DNA from: an uncultured Alphaproteobacteria bacterium
GTDB taxonomy: Bacteria; Pseudomonadota; Alphaproteobacteria; Micropepsales; Micropepsaceae
Length of the DNA stretch: 5,910 bases
Reading direction: 5' to 3'
Assembly (NCBI GenBank): GCA_937942205.1
Contig: CALDFO010000526.1
Location: 1-5,910, forward strand
Positions within the stretch are counted from its first letter, which is position 1. Every line of letters starts with the position of its first letter. The position numbers and the translations under genes were made by a program. This document shows positions 1 through 5,526 of this stretch, in pieces. Under the pieces are notes generated by a model. It was not told where the DNA came from. It was given only the letters and a program-made list of their open reading frames with translations, and made no database searches.

Positions 1-242
1 GACACCACCCGCGAGGTGGTGAAAGGCTGCATCACCAGCATGGGGGTGCGGGTGGTGATCTTGCCCTGCGCCACCACGATACGGTCCACCGTGCCGATCA
101 CCGCCCACAGCACCACCCCCAGCAAGAGCAGCAGCACCGCATACAACGCGATATGGGCCGAAACCGGCACCGGCGCCTCGGCAATGGCCACGGCGTCGGG
201 CTTGAAGTCGTTGGCGGCCCGGTCGAGGCGCGACGCGCTCAT
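1..242 (-). CDS. HlyD-family type I secretion membrane fusion protein, N-terminal fragment
   Basis: This is the periplasmic adaptor that would bridge the inner-membrane ABC transporter and the outer-membrane channel in type I secretion. Only the first 80 residues are present; the gene runs off the low-coordinate edge. What is visible is a short cytoplasmic N-terminus (about residues 1-30), one strongly hydrophobic membrane anchor (about 31-50, with ALYAVLLLLLGVVLWAVIG-like character), then the start of the periplasmic part with IGTVDRIVVAQGKI and VMQPFTTSRVV. These match the family pattern in which the anchor is followed by G-x-V-D-x-V-x-x-A-x-G-K-(I/L) and a VVQP-x-x-x-G-x-V barrel segment. 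The ATG overlaps the TGA of the ABC gene as ATGA, and the G-rich sequence just before it is only a weak Shine-Dalgarno, so translation is probably coupled. Family identity is quite secure; the substrate is unknown. Confidence 0.9.
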   Translation of the reverse strand, partial: MSASRLDRAANDFKPDAVAIAEAPVPVSAHIALYAVLLLLLGVVLWAVIGTVDRIVVAQGKITTRTPMLVMQPFTTSRVV

Positions 243-2455
243 GCCGCCCCCAGATTCTGCTGCGACCAGAGCTGGTGATAGATGAAATTGCGCTGCATCA
301 GCTGGGCATGGTTGCCCACATCGTTCAGGCTGCCATTGTCCATCACCAGGATGGCGTCGGCATCACGGATGGTGGCGAGCCGATGGCTGATGACGATGGT
401 GGTGCGGCCCTTGGCGATCTGCTTGAGATTCTGCACCACCACCGCCTCGCTTTCGGGATCCAGCGCGCTGGTGGCTTCGTCGAAGATGATGATGCGCGGC
501 TGGCGCAGCAGGGCGCGGGCGATGGAGATGCGCTGTTTCTGGCCGCCCGACAGGTTGACCGCGCCCTCCTCCAGTTCGGTGTCATACCGCTTGGGAAGCT
601 GCTGGATGAACTCGTCCGCCCCCGCCATGCGCGCGGCCTGGACCACATCCTCGAAGCTGGCCGTCGGCTCGCCCATGCGGATATTGTCCTTGATGCTGGC
701 GCGGAACAGGAAAGGCTCCTGCGGCACCACGCCGTTCTGGCTTCGCAGGTAAGCCAGATCGATGTCCCGGATATTGTGGCCATCGATGCGGATCGCGCCT
801 TCGCCCGCCTGATGCAGACCCTGCAACAGGGCCGACAGGGTGGTCTTGCCCGAGCCGCTGCGGCCCACAATGCCGATCATGGCCCCGGCGGGAATCTTCA
901 GAGACACATCGCGCAGCGCGGGCGTGTCGACGCCGGGATAACGGAAGGTGACGCGGTCGAACTCGATGGCGCCCGACAGAGGGGGCGTCAGGCCGCGCGA
1001 GCCGCTGTTCTCGGCGGGCTTGTTCATCACCTCGCCCAGCATCTCCACCGACATCATCACTTCCTGATAGTTGTTGAGCAGGCCGATCATCTGCAGCACC
1101 GGGCTGACCACCCGCGCCGACAGCATGTTGAAGGCCACCAGGCCGCCCACCGTCAGACCGCCGCCGAACACCAGGAACGCGCCCACCACCACCACCGTGA
1201 CGGTGAGGGCCTTCTCCATGAAACCGGAGAATGTGTTGGCGGCCAGGCTGATCTTGCCCACCTGGACATAGGTGTTGACCGCGTCGGCGGCGGCATTGTC
1301 CCAGGCTTCCTCGCGGCGCGATTCCAGGTTCAGCGACTTGATGGTCCGCATCCCGTGCACGCTTTCCACCAACATGGACTGGCGTTGCGCCTCGGCCTCA
1401 TAGAGATGGCGCAGGCGGCGGCGGTAGGGGCCGATCATGGCGGCGATCACCAGGCCCAGAATGGCGGTCACGCCCAGCACCACCAGGGTCAGTTCCACGC
1501 TGTACCACAGCAGCAGCGGCAGGAAGACCAGCAGCGCCGGAAGGTCCAGCAGCGTGCCCAGCAGGCGGCCGGTGAGGAATTCGCGGATCTGCCCGCCCTG
1601 CTGCATGTGCTTGGTGACGACGCCCGCGCGGCTGGTGTCGAAGAAGCTGATAGGCAGGCGCATCAGATGGCGGAAGGTGGTCTGGGCCAGGCTGATGTCG
1701 ATGCGGCTGGCGGTCCGGAGCACGAAATAGCCGCGCAGCCAGGTGAAGATGGCGTCGAACAGGATCGCCCCCGCCACGCCGATGCCGATCACCACCAGGG
1801 TGGAGATGCTGAGATAGATCAGGACGCGGTCGATCACGATCTGGAAGAAGATCGGCACCGCCAGCGCCAGCACATGCATGGCCAGCGCCGCGATCACCAC
1901 ATTGCGCAGCAGCGCGCGCTGACGCCAGAATTGCGGCGCGAACCAGGACAGGCCGAACCGGCCGCCGCTTTCACCCAGCTTGTAGGGGCGCTTGAGCAGC
2001 ACGATCTCGCCGGTCCAGTGGCGGCAGAACTCTTCCTGGCCGATGGGAAAGAGATTGGCCTGCGGTACCTTGGGATTGAACAGCACAAGCTGCGGGGGAT
2101 CGTCCTTGGCCCGCGCCGCGGCGCCCGCCTTGACCACCACGAACCAGGCGCCGCTGTCCAGCCGCACCAGGAAGGGCGTCATCTTCTCCAGCCTGTGCAG
2201 GCTTTGCCAGTCGGTGCGGCGGGTCTCGGCCTTCAGCCCCTCGCCGCGCGCGATGCGCACCAGTTCGGCGGCGCCCGGCTCCTCTTCCTTGCCGTACAGA
2301 TGGGTGAGCCGCGTCAGGCTCCAGTCCAGACCCATATGGCGGGCCACGGCGGACAGCGCGCGCAGGCCGCTCTGAGCCGGCGCGTTCTGGTTGGCCGCGG
2401 CAGGCCCAGTGTCCTGGGATCCCGGTTCCTTGCGGGTTTGGCTGGTGTCGGACAT
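239..2455 (-). CDS. HlyB-like type I secretion ABC transporter with degenerate C39-like domain
   Basis: 738 residues, the usual size for a HlyB-type permease/ATPase that powers one-step export across both membranes. Order: a low-complexity N-terminus (1-28), a C39-peptidase-like domain (about 29-155), a six-helix membrane domain (about 183-460) and a nucleotide-binding domain (about 495-738). The ATPase motifs are intact: Walker A GRSGSGKTT (531-539), Q-loop Gln579, signature LSGGQ (635-639), Walker B IIIFDEA with Glu660, D-loop SALD (663-666) and switch His691. The peptidase-like domain should be inactive. By my alignment to HlyB, the catalytic Cys position is Ser29, the His position is Trp104 and the Asp position is Asn127. 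Leader-cleaving (bacteriocin-type) activity is therefore not expected. The start sits in a TGATG overlap with the preceding gene and has no clear Shine-Dalgarno. The HlyD gene follows with a 4-bp overlap. Lipid or drug exporters of the MsbA type are less likely because of the C39-like domain and the HlyD neighbour. Confidence 0.95.
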   Translation of the reverse strand: MSDTSQTRKEPGSQDTGPAAANQNAPAQSGLRALSAVARHMGLDWSLTRLTHLYGKEEEPGAAELVRIARGEGLKAETRRTDWQSLHRLEKMTPFLVRLDSGAWFVVVKAGAAARAKDDPPQLVLFNPKVPQANLFPIGQEEFCRHWTGEIVLLKRPYKLGESGGRFGLSWFAPQFWRQRALLRNVVIAALAMHVLALAVPIFFQIVIDRVLIYLSISTLVVIGIGVAGAILFDAIFTWLRGYFVLRTASRIDISLAQTTFRHLMRLPISFFDTSRAGVVTKHMQQGGQIREFLTGRLLGTLLDLPALLVFLPLLLWYSVELTLVVLGVTAILGLVIAAMIGPYRRRLRHLYEAEAQRQSMLVESVHGMRTIKSLNLESRREEAWDNAAADAVNTYVQVGKISLAANTFSGFMEKALTVTVVVVGAFLVFGGGLTVGGLVAFNMLSARVVSPVLQMIGLLNNYQEVMMSVEMLGEVMNKPAENSGSRGLTPPLSGAIEFDRVTFRYPGVDTPALRDVSLKIPAGAMIGIVGRSGSGKTTLSALLQGLHQAGEGAIRIDGHNIRDIDLAYLRSQNGVVPQEPFLFRASIKDNIRMGEPTASFEDVVQAARMAGADEFIQQLPKRYDTELEEGAVNLSGGQKQRISIARALLRQPRIIIFDEATSALDPESEAVVVQNLKQIAKGRTTIVISHRLATIRDADAILVMDNGSLNDVGNHAQLMQRNFIYHQLWSQQNLGAA

Positions 2456-2805
2456 CAGGGGAAAGGCCGCTTGGGCGGTTCGGGCGGCGGAGGCGGCGGC
2501 GCGGGCGGACGCGGTGCTTGCGCCTGTTGCGGCTGAGGTTGGGGCTGTTCCGCCGGGCGTGGCGCAGAGGCAGGCTGGGCCGCCTGTTGCGCCGCATGTT
2601 GAGTCAGGCGGCGCGCCGCTTCCAGCACACGCTCGGCGGACTGCAGAAAGGCGTCGGTGCCCATCACCACCCGATGGGTCAGGACCATGCGCGGCTGGCC
2701 GCTGGCATCGCTTTCGGTGGGCGAATAGGACACCAGGTCCAGGCGCACCGTATTGCCGATGACCGCGATCCGGCCGATTCCGTCGCAGAAAATCTGTTGT
2801 TCCAT
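2455..2805 (-). CDS. Small unknown protein with proline-rich tail, in secretion operon
   Basis: 116 residues; I do not recognise the family. The first 68 residues look like a compact alpha/beta domain: strand-like segments around 10-27 (GRIAVIGNTVRLDLVSYS) and 39-48 (RMVLTHRVVM), then an amphipathic helix (about 50-68, DAFLQSAERVLEAARRL). Residues 69-116 are low-complexity Gln/Ala/Pro, with six consecutive prolines at 103-108 and a PPKRPFP end. There is no signal peptide or membrane helix, so it is probably cytoplasmic. A GAGG Shine-Dalgarno lies five bases before the ATG. The stop overlaps the ABC start as TGATG, tying its synthesis to the transporter. The strand-strand-helix layout with VVM followed by a helix is faintly like DUF3467-type small proteins, but I would not assign it. 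A cytoplasmic partner of the ABC protein or of its substrate is an inference from position only. Confidence 0.8.
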   Translation of the reverse strand: MEQQIFCDGIGRIAVIGNTVRLDLVSYSPTESDASGQPRMVLTHRVVMGTDAFLQSAERVLEAARRLTQHAAQQAAQPASAPRPAEQPQPQPQQAQAPRPPAPPPPPPEPPKRPFP

Positions 2806-2810
2806 GCCTG

Positions 2811-2814
2811 CCTC
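2811..2814 (-). promoter_or_regulatory. Ribosome binding site of the small proline-tailed gene
   Basis: GAGG lies five bases before the ATG at 2805. Together with the outer-membrane gene's site, it is one of only two clear Shine-Dalgarno sequences in the operon. It shows that translation of the downstream block (small protein, ABC, HlyD) starts independently rather than by coupling to the pseudo-esterase gene. Confidence 0.6.
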
Positions 2815-2831
2815 AGCCCCGAAACGGGACT
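2815..2831 (-). promoter_or_regulatory. Hairpin directly before the small gene's ribosome binding site
   Basis: The transcribed strand reads AGTCCCG-TTT-CGGGGCT: seven pairs (one G-U) closing a three-base loop, ending right at the GAGG of the next gene. There is no T-run after it, so it is not a standard terminator. In the 65-bp gap between the pseudo-esterase stop and the small gene it could tune translation, protect a processed 3' segment encoding the inner-membrane components, or slow polymerase. None of these is shown by sequence alone. Confidence 0.45.
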
Positions 2832-2870
2832 CTCCGGCAGGGCCGGTTCAAGAAGCAGGCCAGTCGGACG

Positions 2871-4013
2871 TCAATATACCGGGCCGCGCGGCCGCAGACG
2901 GGCGTTGCGCGCGGGCGCGGGGAATGTGTGGGCCAGGAAAGCCGCCACCTTGTCCAGCGCGGCGCGCACCGTGGCGGGATCGGGCGCGCCGTCACGGCCG
3001 AAATCCTGTCCCGTTTCGGGATAGGTGACCAGTTCCACCGGCACCCCCTTATCCTTCAGCGCCGCCGCCAGGGTCTGCGACTGGGGCAGCATCGGATCCA
3101 TCGCGCCCTGCTGGATCAGGAAGGGCGGCGTCACTTCCGAGAGATAGGTCCGCGGGCTGGCCTGTCCTACCAGGCCGGGCGCGCACGTCTTGGGCTCGCA
3201 GCCCAGAAAGAGGCCCGCCTTCGAGGTCGGCATGGAAACCGGCGCGGCGGGGCGGCCTTCACTCTCCGGTCCCAGTTCCACCGGCCCGGACCAGTCGATC
3301 ACCGCCTGCACGCAGTCGGAGCCTTCGCCCGCATCAGGCGTATCGAACAGCGCCACGCCACAGCTCGCGCCCGCCAGCGCCGCCAGATAACCGCCCGTGC
3401 CCTCGCCCCACAGGGCCACGCGGGTGGTGTCGATCGTGTAGGCCGACGCCTGGCGGCGCAGCCAGCGGATCGCCGCCTTGACGTCCTGCACAGGGGCGGG
3501 AAAGCGCGCTTCGCCGGCGGGACGGACGGTCACGTCGGCCACCACATAACCGCGCGCCGCCAGCGCGGCCAGTTCGCGCGGCAGGTCGGCCATGCTGGCC
3601 GATGGGCGGACGTCGCCGCCATTCCAGCCGCCGTCCCGCAGGAAGACCACCAGCGGCAGCGGACGGTTTCCAGCCGGACGATACAGATCCAGCGTCAGGG
3701 GCGCGCGCCAGACAAGCCCGGACTGGACGCTGACGCCGCCCGGATAGGTCACGGTCCGCACAAGGACGGGCGCCGGTGTGAACGGCCCGCCATCGCGCGC
3801 ATCCGGCGCCGGTTGCTGTGCCGCCGGGTTTGCGGTCCGCAATTGCGGCGGGGCCGGGGGCTCGCCGGATGGCGCAACCCGCAGCGGCGGGGCGTCATCG
3901 GACAGGGCGGGGGATAGGGCGGGCTTTGCCGGACGCGCGGGCTGCCAGCCGTCGGATTGCGCCAGGGCGGGCGGCGCGGCCAGCAGAAGGGCGAGGAAAA
4001 GCACGCGCCTCAT
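2871..4013 (-). CDS. Exported BD-FAE-like alpha/beta-hydrolase fold protein lacking catalytic Ser and His
   Basis: 380 residues. A Sec signal peptide (MRRVLFLALLLAAPPALA, probable cleavage after Ala18) is followed by a Pro/Ala-rich spacer (about 20-85) and an alpha/beta-hydrolase domain (about 95-365). Family landmarks of BD-FAE/acetylxylan-type esterases are easy to see: VVFLRDGGWNGGD (122-134, usually HGGGW), DVKAAIRWLRRQA (177-189), VALWGEGTGGYLAAL (199-213), AVIDWSGP (237-244) and PPFLIQQGAMDP (296-307). The nucleophile elbow normally reads G-x-S-x-G; here it is GEGTG with Gly205 (codon GGC, 3399-3401) in the Ser place. The C-terminal His is Gln336 (CAG, 3006-3008) in ETGQDFG. The oxyanion HG is Arg126-Asp127. 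Only the acid Asp306 remains, so it is probably a binding protein rather than an esterase. Four cysteines (218, 234, 272, 277) fit an oxidising periplasm. The ATG overlaps the outer-membrane gene's stop as ATGA without a Shine-Dalgarno, implying coupling. Confidence 0.88.
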   Translation of the reverse strand: MRRVLFLALLLAAPPALAQSDGWQPARPAKPALSPALSDDAPPLRVAPSGEPPAPPQLRTANPAAQQPAPDARDGGPFTPAPVLVRTVTYPGGVSVQSGLVWRAPLTLDLYRPAGNRPLPLVVFLRDGGWNGGDVRPSASMADLPRELAALAARGYVVADVTVRPAGEARFPAPVQDVKAAIRWLRRQASAYTIDTTRVALWGEGTGGYLAALAGASCGVALFDTPDAGEGSDCVQAVIDWSGPVELGPESEGRPAAPVSMPTSKAGLFLGCEPKTCAPGLVGQASPRTYLSEVTPPFLIQQGAMDPMLPQSQTLAAALKDKGVPVELVTYPETGQDFGRDGAPDPATVRAALDKVAAFLAHTFPAPARNARLRPRGPVY

Positions 4014-5446
4014 AGCGGCGACCAGTTGGCGGGCGGCTGATAGGCGGCGTCGGAGTCCGGCTGCTGCCAGCCGCCGCCCAGCGCGATATAGAGCCGGACA
4101 TTGCCCAGCAGCCGTTGCAGGCGCGCATCCACCAGGCCGGTCTGGGCCGAGAACAGCTGCTGCTGCGAGGACAGCAGGCCGGTGATGTCCAGCGTGCCTT
4201 CGCGATATTGCAGTTCGGAAACGCGATAGCCTTCGGCGGCGGCGCGCGCTTCCTGGCTCGCGGCGGCCAACCTTTCATTGGCGCTGCGGACATCGCCGAT
4301 GGCGGATTCGATCTCCTGGAAGGCGCGGAACACGGTCTGGCGATAGGCGGCGACCAGTTCGTCCTGCTCGGCACGGGCCAGATCGTTCTGCGCCGTGATG
4401 CCGCCGCCCGCGAAGATCGCCTGGGCCGCGCTGGCGCCCACGCTCCACAGGAAGCTGCCGGGACTGATCAACGTATCCAACGCCGCCGAACCCCAGCCCG
4501 CGCTGCCGGTCAGGCCGATGCGGGGAAAATAGGCGGCCCGCGCCGCATCCAGATTGGCATGGGCGGCCAGCAACGACGCCTCGGCCCGGGCGATGTCGGG
4601 ACGGCGGGCCAGGATGTCCGACGGCAGACCACCTTTCACATGCGGCGAAACCACGCCGTCCAGATTCTGGCCCTTGATGTCGAACCCTTGCGGCGGGCGG
4701 CCCAGCAAAATGGCCAGGGTATAACGCGCCTGGCGTTCCTGCTCCGTCAGCAGCGGCAGGCGGCCTTCCTCGCGCGACACCACCACCTGTTCCTGCGCCA
4801 CATCCCGGTAGGAGGACGCGCCTTCGTCGAACTTGGCCTGGGCGATCACCAGAAGCCGCCGCGCCGCCTCGATGTTGCGGCGGGTGATGACGATCTGCTC
4901 GCGCAGCGCCAGGATGTTGAAATAGGTTTCGGCCACCGCCGCCCGTGCCGCCAGCCCGACGGCGGCGGCGTCATAGCGCGTGGCGCGCAAGTTCTCGCTT
5001 GCGCTGCGATACAGATTGCGGTTCTGGCCCAGGTAATCGAGCACATAGCTGCCAGAGAAGGTGGCGTTGAAACTGTTGACGCTGAAGGCGCGGCCGCCGC
5101 GCCGGGTGGCCGTCAATCCGGCATCGGCCTTGGGCAGCATTCCGGCAAAGGCGATGCGGGCGTTGGCCTCGGCCTGCAGCACGCGGGCGGCGGCCTGGGC
5201 GATATCCAGATTGTCCGCGCTGGCGGCGTCCATCAGCGGCGGCAATTCGGCCGCCTGGAACGCCTTCCACCAGTCCGCCGCGGGCCAGACCGGGGCATTG
5301 GCGGCGGCGCGGGGCGCGGTGAAGGCGGCGGGCACATCGCCCGGACGGTCCAGCGGATTGGGCGCGGGCGTGGCGCAGCCCAGCAGCGCCAGCGCCAGCA
5401 ACGGCGTCAGCGTTCCCTTCGCAGCCCTGCGACAAAGCCTTGCCAT
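4010..5446 (-). CDS. NodT/OprM-type outer-membrane efflux lipoprotein
   Basis: 478 residues from the chosen start, normal for this family. It should form the trimeric outer-membrane channel and periplasmic tunnel of a tripartite exporter. The N-terminus MARLCRRAAK plus a hydrophobic stretch ends in the lipobox LLGC, with Cys24 as the lipidated residue and Ala after it, which fits outer-membrane sorting. Two outer-membrane-efflux repeats follow (about residues 50-245 and 270-455), each with long Ala/Glu/Arg-rich helices. The hallmark GLPSDILARRPDI lies at 273-285, followed by AARAAYFPRIGLTGSAGWGS. The frame is open further upstream to an ATG at 5566, but that would put 40 residues before the signal peptide and overlap the previous gene. 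The ATG at 5446 has GGGGAGG (5455-5449) close in front, though only two bases separate it from the ATG. The gene overlaps the pseudo-esterase gene by 4 bp. NodT-type channels usually serve RND pumps, so pairing with HlyB/HlyD is notable. Confidence 0.93.
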   Translation of the reverse strand: MARLCRRAAKGTLTPLLALALLGCATPAPNPLDRPGDVPAAFTAPRAAANAPVWPAADWWKAFQAAELPPLMDAASADNLDIAQAAARVLQAEANARIAFAGMLPKADAGLTATRRGGRAFSVNSFNATFSGSYVLDYLGQNRNLYRSASENLRATRYDAAAVGLAARAAVAETYFNILALREQIVITRRNIEAARRLLVIAQAKFDEGASSYRDVAQEQVVVSREEGRLPLLTEQERQARYTLAILLGRPPQGFDIKGQNLDGVVSPHVKGGLPSDILARRPDIARAEASLLAAHANLDAARAAYFPRIGLTGSAGWGSAALDTLISPGSFLWSVGASAAQAIFAGGGITAQNDLARAEQDELVAAYRQTVFRAFQEIESAIGDVRSANERLAAASQEARAAAEGYRVSELQYREGTLDITGLLSSQQQLFSAQTGLVDARLQRLLGNVRLYIALGGGWQQPDSDAAYQPPANWSPL

Positions 5447-5448
5447 CG

Positions 5449-5455
5449 CCTCCCC
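5449..5455 (-). promoter_or_regulatory. Ribosome binding site supporting the outer-membrane gene start
   Basis: The minus strand reads GGGGAGG, then CG, then ATG. It is a strong Shine-Dalgarno match, although the spacing from GGAGG is only two bases (five if the GGGG core is used). Together with the lipoprotein signal that begins at this ATG, it supports 5446 as the start over the open frame reaching back to 5566. Confidence 0.6.
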
Positions 5456-5488
5456 AGCGATGCGGGTAACAAGACACCCTAGGCAGAT

Positions 5489-5496
5489 ATGGTTAA
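5489..5496 (-). promoter_or_regulatory. TTAACCAT, possible CtrA-type half-site
   Basis: The minus strand reads TTAACCAT within ACGATTAACCATATC, 43 to 50 bases before the outer-membrane gene start. CtrA, the alphaproteobacterial cell-cycle regulator, binds TTAA-N7-TTAA and also a TTAACCAT variant. There is only one copy and no paired TTAA seven bases away, so this is a suggestion from motif and position, not a confirmed operator. Confidence 0.3.
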
Positions 5497-5505
5497 TCGT
5501 TGGTT

Positions 5506-5517
5506 TTTTCGGGAAAA
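5506..5517. repeat. Short perfect inverted repeat in operon leader region
   Basis: TTTTC-GG-GAAAA on the plus strand is a 12-bp palindrome with five-base arms, located 10 bp downstream of the aldolase stop and 60 bp before the outer-membrane gene. The two-base centre is too tight for a stable RNA hairpin with all five pairs, so a dimeric regulator site is the more natural reading if it is functional. It could equally be chance in an AT-rich gap. Confidence 0.3.
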
Positions 5518-5526
5518 TGCGGGGTT

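Larger units (their letters stand above)
5447..5526 (-). promoter_or_regulatory. Candidate promoter/control region of the secretion operon
   Basis: This 80-bp gap between the aldolase stop and the outer-membrane gene start is the most AT-rich stretch of the window on an otherwise GC-rich background. Read on the minus strand it contains a TTTTC-GAAAA inverted repeat, then TTAACCAT, then CATATC, which could be a poor -10 element, and finally GGGGAGG before the ATG. I see no good -35 match at the right distance, so the exact promoter is not assigned. No T-run hairpin terminator for the aldolase gene is evident, so read-through from it is possible. Confidence 0.45.

Noticed and set aside
275..2536. 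A 753-codon plus-strand open frame opposite the ABC gene
   Set aside because: His/Gln/Ala/Arg-rich composition with no recognisable motif, exactly antisense to a gene with a full set of ABC motifs. Such long antisense frames are expected in very GC-rich coding DNA.
2815..2831. Rho-independent terminator after the pseudo-esterase gene
   Set aside because: The stem is present but no T-run follows on the transcribed strand; GAGGCAGGC and the next start codon follow instead.
2928..3917. A 329-codon plus-strand open frame opposite the pseudo-esterase gene
   Set aside because: Arg/His/Gly-rich without motifs; the minus strand encodes a signal peptide and hydrolase-fold landmarks, so this is a shadow.
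2871..4013. Annotating the hydrolase as an active esterase/lipase
   Set aside because: The GxSxG Ser and the C-terminal His are both absent when the codons are read directly, so catalytic activity by the usual triad is not supported.
4115..5482. A 455-codon plus-strand open frame opposite the outer-membrane gene
   Set aside because: Same GC-driven shadow effect: Gly/Gln/Arg-rich, no motif, and it lies antisense to a clear NodT-type protein.
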